A stretch of 28,643 bases of DNA from an uncultured Gemmatimonadota bacterium (GTDB taxonomy: Bacteria > Gemmatimonadota > Gemmatimonadetes > Gemmatimonadales > Gemmatimonadaceae). Shown here one piece after another: positions 23,771-28,643 of this stretch. Where the stretch lies: positions 1-28,643 of the forward strand of contig CAMLDY010000025.1 in assembly GCA_946478895.1 (NCBI GenBank), given 5' to 3'. The position numbers were made by a program, and so were the translations under genes. Numbering within the stretch: the stretch's first letter is position 1; the number at the start of each line of letters is the position of its first letter. The notes below the pieces were generated by a model, which saw only the letters and a program-made list of their open reading frames with translations, had not been told where the DNA came from and did not search any database.

Positions 23771-26214
23771 CAGATTCGCCCTCTCAGCAGCAGCCGGTGA
23801 TAGCGCAGCGCCTCAGAGTGGTTGGGATCGAAGCGCAGCACGCGCTCGAACGCCTTGAGCGCGTCGCTCTCCCGCGCCAGGTCGATGAGGATCTCGCCGA
23901 GCGCGATCAACGCGGTGAAGTGATAGACATCGCGCCTCACCAGCGCGACGATGCGCGGCAGCGCACTCCTCGATCTCCCGGTGCGCCGGTAAGGGCCGAC
24001 GAGCTCCACGACGGCCAGGTCGTGGTTGGGCGCGGTGACGAGCACGCTTTCCAGCTCGCGAATGGCGCCGGTATCGTCGCCGGCGCTGGCGAGCAGTCTG
24101 CCGAGTGAGATGCGGGTGTCGATCTGTCTCTCATCGGCGGCGAGGCTGGCGCGATACGAGGCGATCGCATCCGTGGAGTCGCCGAGCGAAGCGTACAGAT
24201 CGCCGACCCGCTTCATGACGTTCGCGTTGCGGCTTTCGCTGCGCTGCAGCGCGATCAGGATGTCGCGCGCGCCCTTCCTGTCGAACGACGCGACCCGCGC
24301 CTCGGCGGCGAGCAGCAGCAGGTTGACGTCGGTGCTCCCCGCCGCGACCAGAGCTTCCGCGTGCGGCCGCGCTTCATCGGGCCTGCCGAGCGCGAGGAAC
24401 GAGCGCGCTGTGCCCTGCCTCGCGAAGGAGTTGTGCTCGTCCATCTCGAGAGCGCGACGATAGCGCTCCAGCGCTTCACCGTGCAGCCCCTGCGCGGCGA
24501 AGCCGTCGCCGGCCAGTACCAGGCCCAGAACCTTGTCACCGCCGCGCGCGAGAACCCGGGCGATCTCTGCCTGGGCGCGATCGTAGAGCCCCTTGGTGAT
24601 GAGATCGCGCGCCAACGCGAAGCCCGCCATCGCATCGTTGGCGATCGGAGTGAGCCGTCGCACCGGCTTCTCGGCGAACAGCTCCTCGATGATCGCGGGA
24701 TCGAAGTGGAAGTCTTCGACGTGCTCGAGCTTCTCGTCCTTCTCGGTGATTGGCGGTGCGACCGTGAGACGAATCTCTTCGTGCGGAAGCTCGATTGCCA
24801 GCTCGAGCTTCTGCGGCGTGTACATCGGATCGAGCGCGAGTGCGCGCTTCGTCTCGCGCAGCGCCGCGGCGAAATCACCGAGATTCGACAGCGTGAAGCT
24901 CATGTTGTAGTGAGCTTCCGCGAAATCCGGATTCGCCTGGATCGCGCGCGCGAAGGCGTTGCGCGCGTCGGCGTACTTTTCCAGATCGACCAGAATCAGG
25001 CCGATGCCGTTCCACGCTACTGGATGCTCGGGCGCGGACGCGAGCACCTGCCGGTACGCCTCGAGCGCCAGCTCGGTATGTTTTCGCCGAAAAAGTCCGA
25101 GCGCCAGGTTGAGCCGGGCTTCAACCGGCGGACCCGGGGCCTGTAGCGCGCGGCGGAACGAATTGATCGCGCCCTTGGTGTCGTTCTTGTGCCAGAGCAG
25201 GACACCCAAATTGTTGTGCGCGAACGGATAGCTCGAGTCGACCGACAGAGCCCTGGTGTAGCTGTCCTCGGCCTCCGCGTGACGTCCCTCCAGCTGCAGC
25301 GCGACGCCGCGGTTGTTCCACGTTTTCGCGGTCGGTGAGAACTCGCGCGCGAAACGATCCGCGGTTGCGATCGCCGCGCCCGTATCCCGCTGCAGGAGGT
25401 ACAGCTCCAGCATCGCCTGCAGAACTTCGGCGTTGGCTTCGCCGCTTTCGATTGCTTTCTCGTACTCGCGCAGGGCTTCCTGGAAGTACCCCTTCTGCCG
25501 GAGTGCGCGACCAAGGGTGATGTGCGCTCCGGCCGGCGTTTTCTGCTGCTGGCTGGGCGTCATCTCGTGACGGTAGGTCTCGAGCGACAGGTTTGCCTGC
25601 GCCCGCACCAAAGTCGGATTCAGGTTCACCGCGCGGCGGTTTGCCTCCGCTGCTTCTTCGCCGCGGCCCAGGTCGCCGAGGATGAATCCGATCAGATACA
25701 GCGCGTCGGGATTCTCCGGATGGAGCTCGATGGATCGTCGCACCGAGCGCATGGCTTCCTCGTGCAGGCCGCGATTGTAAAGCGTCTCGGCGAGGAGGAA
25801 GTGGAGCACCGAGCTGTCCGGGTCGAGCTCGATGGCGCGCTGGAACAAGGTGTGGGCCCGGTCGAGCCGCCCCGCCGTCTTTTCGGCGATTCCGCTCTGG
25901 ACGAGCGCCTCGAGATCGTCGGGATTGGCGCGAAGACGCTCCTCGAGCTCCTCGAGCCGCCGCTCCAGAATTCCGCTCTCGCCGTACGCGATCTCGAGAT
26001 TGCGGCGCGCAACGCCCATGCGCTCGTCGAGCGCGAGCGCGCGCGAGAAGGCGACGATCGCTTCCTCGGTCAGCCCCTTTCGGAAATAGAGGACGCCGAG
26101 GTTGTTGTAGGCGCCAGCATCGGAGGGATCGATCCGGCGGGCGAACGAGCGCAGGATCTCGATCTCACCGCCATTCGCGGCTGCCGGTGCGCGGGCAGTT
26201 GCCGCTGGGCTCAT
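23770..26214 (-). CDS. Large TPR-repeat protein
   Basis: This 814-residue protein is made almost entirely of tetratricopeptide repeats with no signal peptide, so it is probably a cytoplasmic scaffold. After a short Ala/Pro-rich start the TPRs begin near residue 27 (YNNLGVLYFRKGLTEEAIVAF). They run in an N-terminal array to about 470 and a C-terminal array from about 520 to the end. Between the arrays, about 475-520, is an acidic non-TPR insert containing LPHEEIRLTVAPPITEKDE and FDPAIIEELFAEKPVRRL. No catalytic motif. It starts four bases after the cheC stop and ends in a TGATG overlap with the DUF4388 gene. Placement suggests it organises CheA/CheC and Mgl components; Frz or pilus TPR proteins are only loose analogies. 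Confidence 0.88.
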   Translation of the reverse strand: MSPAATARAPAAANGGEIEILRSFARRIDPSDAGAYNNLGVLYFRKGLTEEAIVAFSRALALDERMGVARRNLEIAYGESGILERRLEELEERLRANPDDLEALVQSGIAEKTAGRLDRAHTLFQRAIELDPDSSVLHFLLAETLYNRGLHEEAMRSVRRSIELHPENPDALYLIGFILGDLGRGEEAAEANRRAVNLNPTLVRAQANLSLETYRHEMTPSQQQKTPAGAHITLGRALRQKGYFQEALREYEKAIESGEANAEVLQAMLELYLLQRDTGAAIATADRFAREFSPTAKTWNNRGVALQLEGRHAEAEDSYTRALSVDSSYPFAHNNLGVLLWHKNDTKGAINSFRRALQAPGPPVEARLNLALGLFRRKHTELALEAYRQVLASAPEHPVAWNGIGLILVDLEKYADARNAFARAIQANPDFAEAHYNMSFTLSNLGDFAAALRETKRALALDPMYTPQKLELAIELPHEEIRLTVAPPITEKDEKLEHVEDFHFDPAIIEELFAEKPVRRLTPIANDAMAGFALARDLITKGLYDRAQAEIARVLARGGDKVLGLVLAGDGFAAQGLHGEALERYRRALEMDEHNSFARQGTARSFLALGRPDEARPHAEALVAAGSTDVNLLLLAAEARVASFDRKGARDILIALQRSESRNANVMKRVGDLYASLGDSTDAIASYRASLAADERQIDTRISLGRLLASAGDDTGAIRELESVLVTAPNHDLAVVELVGPYRRTGRSRSALPRIVALVRRDVYHFTALIALGEILIDLARESDALKAFERVLRFDPNHSEALRYHRLLLRGRI

Positions 26215-26218
26215 TGGG

Positions 26219-26866
26219 CTACTCTACGCGCACCGCGCGGAAGATGGCGTCGAACGACCTGGGATCGGGAACCAGCAGAAAGAAACCGTGCAGGCTCTCG
26301 GCCGGCTCCTCGAGAAAGAATTCCGTTTCCACGCAAAGGATCGGGGATTCGACGCGCGGGGCGTGATCACCGAGCGTGCGCAACGCTTCGCCGGTGCGGC
26401 CGGTATTGAGCGCGGGCGGTGAAAGCATCAGACGCATGTCGAGGAAATCACTCAGCGCGGTCAGGTAGGCGCCCGCGAGGATGTTGCCCGCTTCGTTGAG
26501 GGCGGACTGCTCCAGCTTGCCGAGATTTGGCGACGTCCCGCGCTTGCGACGCAGCATCCGCTCGGCGAGTCGGAGGCCGGCGTCGACGGCGAGCAGAAAC
26601 ACCGTCTGACCGCTGATGTCCCCGCTCATTGCCATCTGCACCGCGACGATCTCCACCCCCGGTGCAATCTCCGGAACGAAATCACCGGGCGGCACGATGT
26701 TCACCATCGGGACGCTGATCATGATCCGGGTGCCCGTGAGAGTGGAAAGCGCGGTAGCCGCGTGACCGGCGCCGATGTTGGCGACTTCGCGCAGCGCATC
26801 GAGACGCGCAGTACTGAGGAGGGTGGTGCCGCTCTCGCCGGATGGTGTGTTGCGAGGATTGGTCAT
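26219..26866 (-). CDS. cheC: CheY-phosphate phosphatase CheC
   Basis: CheC-family proteins remove phosphate from CheY-P and so end or tune the signal. The 215 residues from the ATG at 26866, one base after the cheA stop, contain both family active-site motifs: E27-x-x-N30 in REVANIGAGHAATAL and E125-x-x-N128 in ALNEAGNILAGAYL. Having two intact sites fits true CheC, whereas CheX and FliY differ in layout. A longer frame beginning at 26893 would read into cheA and is less likely. CheD, which often stimulates CheC, is not in the window. The partner CheY is encoded two genes upstream. Confidence 0.93.
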   Translation of the reverse strand: MTNPRNTPSGESGTTLLSTARLDALREVANIGAGHAATALSTLTGTRIMISVPMVNIVPPGDFVPEIAPGVEIVAVQMAMSGDISGQTVFLLAVDAGLRLAERMLRRKRGTSPNLGKLEQSALNEAGNILAGAYLTALSDFLDMRLMLSPPALNTGRTGEALRTLGDHAPRVESPILCVETEFFLEEPAESLHGFFLLVPDPRSFDAIFRAVRVE

Positions 26867-26867
26867 T

Positions 26868-28484
26868 TCAGAGAAGGCTGGAGGCGTCCACAATTAGTGC
26901 GGGCGACCCATCGCCAAGGATGGTCGCGCCGCTGAAGAGAGTTTTGCTGCCGTTGACTCCGTCGAACTGCTTCACCACGATTTCCTGCTGGCCGATGAAC
27001 TCGTCGACGATCAGAGCGGCCTTCCGTTCGGCGAGCTCGATGAGCACGACTTGCCCGCTGGCGGCTTTCTCCGGAGGAGTCAAGCCGACGCGCTCGCGCA
27101 GCCAGATCGCCGGAAAAAGATCGTCGCGAATCGCCACGACCTGTTTACCCTTCGTCTCGAGCAGCATCGGCTGCGACAGGCTGAAGGTCTCGAGGACGTG
27201 GGTCAGCGGGATGGCGTAGATCTCATTTTCCACTTTCGCCAACAGCGCGCGCGAGATTGCCAGAGTAAGTGGAAGGCGCATGCTGACGCTGGTGCCCAGT
27301 CCCGCATCGGTGTGCACCTCGAGCGAGCCGCCGAGCGAACGCACCCGCGTGGCGACGATGTCGAACCCGACACCGCGGCCCGAGATCTCAGTCACCTTTT
27401 CGGCGGTCGAGAATCCGGGGCGGGAAATGAGAGCGACCAGCTCCTGCTCGGAGAGGTGCTGCGTCTCCTTGTCGACGAGACCAAGCTTCTTGGCGCGCGG
27501 CAGCACCCTGTTCTGGTCGATGCCTCGTCCGTCGTCGGTCACCCGGATCAACACCGTAGCGCGATCCCGCTCCGCGGTGAGAATCAGCGTCGCCGCGCGC
27601 GGTTTCCCAGCCTTCTCGCGCTCATCGGGTGTCTCGATGCCGTGATCGAGTGCGTTCCGGAGAAGATGCAGAACCGGTTCGCCCATCTCGTCGAGCATCG
27701 ACCGGTCCAGCTCGATCTCGCGCCCCTCGATCTTGAACTCGACTTCCTTGCCCAGCGACCGCGCGGTGTCGCGCACGACGCGGGGAAAGCGCTCGAAGAC
27801 CTGCCACACCGGAACCATCCGGCTGGTCATGATCTCGTTCTGCAGATTGGCCAGAATCTGCGAAGCGCGCAGCGTCGCTTCGATGAGCGACGGATCGCCG
27901 ATCTGGTCGGCGATCTTCGCGATGCGGTCGCGCGCGATGACGAGCTCGCCGACGGCGTTCATGAGCGTGTCGAGCCGCTTGGCGTCGATGCGGATCTGAC
28001 GGGCGGACTTTTGCGGGACCGCCGGCGCGGCTTCAGTGCGGGAGGCGCTCGGAGAAGCTGCGGGCGGTGCCGCCGGGGAAAGCTCCGTCGCCCCGCCCGC
28101 CGGCGCGGCCTCGGCTGCGGCCTGCTGGATGCGCGCTATCGCCGCCCTCACATCCAGCTGCTCGGAATTGGCGGCGGTTGCCAGATCCACCGCTTTCTCG
28201 AGTGTGTCGACGCTTGCGAACAAGGTGTCGATGATCGGACGGGTTACCACCAGCGCGCCATTCCGAACCTTGTCGAGCAACGTCTCGAGCTCGTGGGAAA
28301 GCTCGGAGACCGACGTGTACCCCATCGCCGCGCCCATGCCTTTCATCGTGTGCACCGAGCGGAATAACCTTGCGACGGCCGCGTCGCTGCCGCCACGCTC
28401 CAGATCGAGGAGCGCGTTGTTTATCTCGGAGAGGTGCTCGCGGCTCTCCGAGAGAAACAGCTTGGCGTAGCGGCCGGTATCCAC
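26868..28484 (-). CDS. cheA: Chemotaxis histidine kinase CheA, short form without CheY-binding P2 domain
   Basis: CheA autophosphorylates and passes phosphate to CheY and CheB under receptor control. The 538 residues are short for CheA. The order is: HPt domain at about 1-115 with phospho-histidine H45 (RSVHTMKGMGAAMGY), and an Ala/Pro-rich linker at about 122-160 in place of a P2 domain. Then come the P3 dimerisation helices from about 162, and the P4 kinase domain with N-box HLLRNALDHGIE (273-284), G1 DDGRGID (317-323) and G2 GRGVGFDI (369-376). The CheW-like P5 domain runs from about 410 to the end. The start is GTG at 28484, directly adjoining the cheY TAA with no gap. The gene looks intact; no cheW follows. 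Confidence 0.96.
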   Translation of the reverse strand: MDTGRYAKLFLSESREHLSEINNALLDLERGGSDAAVARLFRSVHTMKGMGAAMGYTSVSELSHELETLLDKVRNGALVVTRPIIDTLFASVDTLEKAVDLATAANSEQLDVRAAIARIQQAAAEAAPAGGATELSPAAPPAASPSASRTEAAPAVPQKSARQIRIDAKRLDTLMNAVGELVIARDRIAKIADQIGDPSLIEATLRASQILANLQNEIMTSRMVPVWQVFERFPRVVRDTARSLGKEVEFKIEGREIELDRSMLDEMGEPVLHLLRNALDHGIETPDEREKAGKPRAATLILTAERDRATVLIRVTDDGRGIDQNRVLPRAKKLGLVDKETQHLSEQELVALISRPGFSTAEKVTEISGRGVGFDIVATRVRSLGGSLEVHTDAGLGTSVSMRLPLTLAISRALLAKVENEIYAIPLTHVLETFSLSQPMLLETKGKQVVAIRDDLFPAIWLRERVGLTPPEKAASGQVVLIELAERKAALIVDEFIGQQEIVVKQFDGVNGSKTLFSGATILGDGSPALIVDASSLL

Positions 28485-28643
28485 TTAGGCGAGTACCCGC
28501 TGGACTGCCTCGAGCACTCTGCTCGGCTGAAACGGCTTGACCACGAAGTCGCGCGCGCCCGCCTGCAACGCTTCCTGCACCAGCGCCTGCTGTCCCATTG
28601 CGCTGCACATGAGGATCCGCGCCGCGGGATCCATCGAGGTGAT
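28485..28643 (-). CDS. cheY: Response regulator CheY, 3' part only (cut by window edge)
   Basis: Only the last 52 codons are inside the window, reading in frame from the edge to TAA at 28487-28485. The translation contains ARILMCSAMGQQALVQEALQ and later ARDFVVKPFQPSRVLEA, ending VQRVLA. This is the end of a receiver domain: the conserved Ser (CSAMG, equivalent to the Thr/Ser switch residue) and the invariant Lys of VVKPF are present. The CSAMGQQ and KPFQPSRV wording is typical of the CheY of Thermotoga and Bacillus-type systems that pair with CheC. It ends directly against the cheA GTG. The phospho-acceptor aspartate lies outside the window. Confidence 0.93.
   Translation of the reverse strand: MTSMDPAARILMCSAMGQQALVQEALQAGARDFVVKPFQPSRVLEAVQRVLA

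Noticed and set aside
1..28643. Prophage, insertion sequence, CRISPR array or toxin-antitoxin module
   Set aside because: No transposase, integrase, terminal repeats, regularly spaced repeats or toxin-like pairs seen; all genes are codirectional housekeeping or signalling genes with similar composition.

Overview
The window is GC-rich and bacterial. All 26 protein-coding genes I can support, plus one tRNA, lie on the minus strand, so transcription runs from high to low coordinates. Genes are packed tightly, and most junctions are overlapping stop/start codons (ATGA, GTGA, TGATG, TAATG, TAGTG). No stretch over 300 bases lacks a gene. I see no mobile element, CRISPR array or insertion sequence. 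The likely source is a Gram-negative-type, meso-diaminopimelate bacterium, plausibly Gemmatimonadota. That guess rests on the signal peptide ending in AAQ, a PASTA-tailed FtsI, the Mgl/roadblock/DUF4388 gene set and the base composition. It is an inference, not a demonstrated assignment.

Region A (28643 to 17750) is a chemosensory and cell-polarity operon. In transcription order: cheY (3' part only), cheA, cheC, a large TPR protein, a DUF4388 protein, two small roadblock/LC7 proteins, mglB, the small GTPase mglA, an 83-residue protein of unknown function, a DUF4388-TPR protein, cheR and cheB. The CheA-CheY relay with CheC, CheR and CheB is a chemotaxis core. It is interleaved, mostly with overlapping codons, with an MglA/MglB polarity switch and DUF4388/TPR proteins that could connect the two. 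No cheW, cheD, receptor, flagellar or pilus gene is visible. This is the most interesting part of the window.

Region B (17693 to 16126) holds a lone dTDP-glucose 4,6-dehydratase gene, then a strong sigma70-type promoter (TTGACA, 17 bases, TACACT at 16529-16501). The promoter sits almost on the start codon of a 65-residue membrane protein, which predicts a leaderless message. A tRNA-Val(UAC) gene follows on the same strand.

Region C (16125 to 1) is a division and cell wall (dcw) cluster. A secreted TPR protein starting at TTG stands where mraZ is usual, followed by rsmH, ftsL, ftsI, murE, murF, mraY, murD, ftsW, murG, murC, ftsQ and ftsA. ftsZ probably begins at or beyond the left edge. murB and ddl are not at their common place between murC and ftsQ. 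Together these genes convert UDP-MurNAc precursors into lipid II and build the septal peptidoglycan machine. The next promoter-like sequence upstream of the dcw genes is the one at 16501-16529, so the tRNA may lie inside the dcw transcript.
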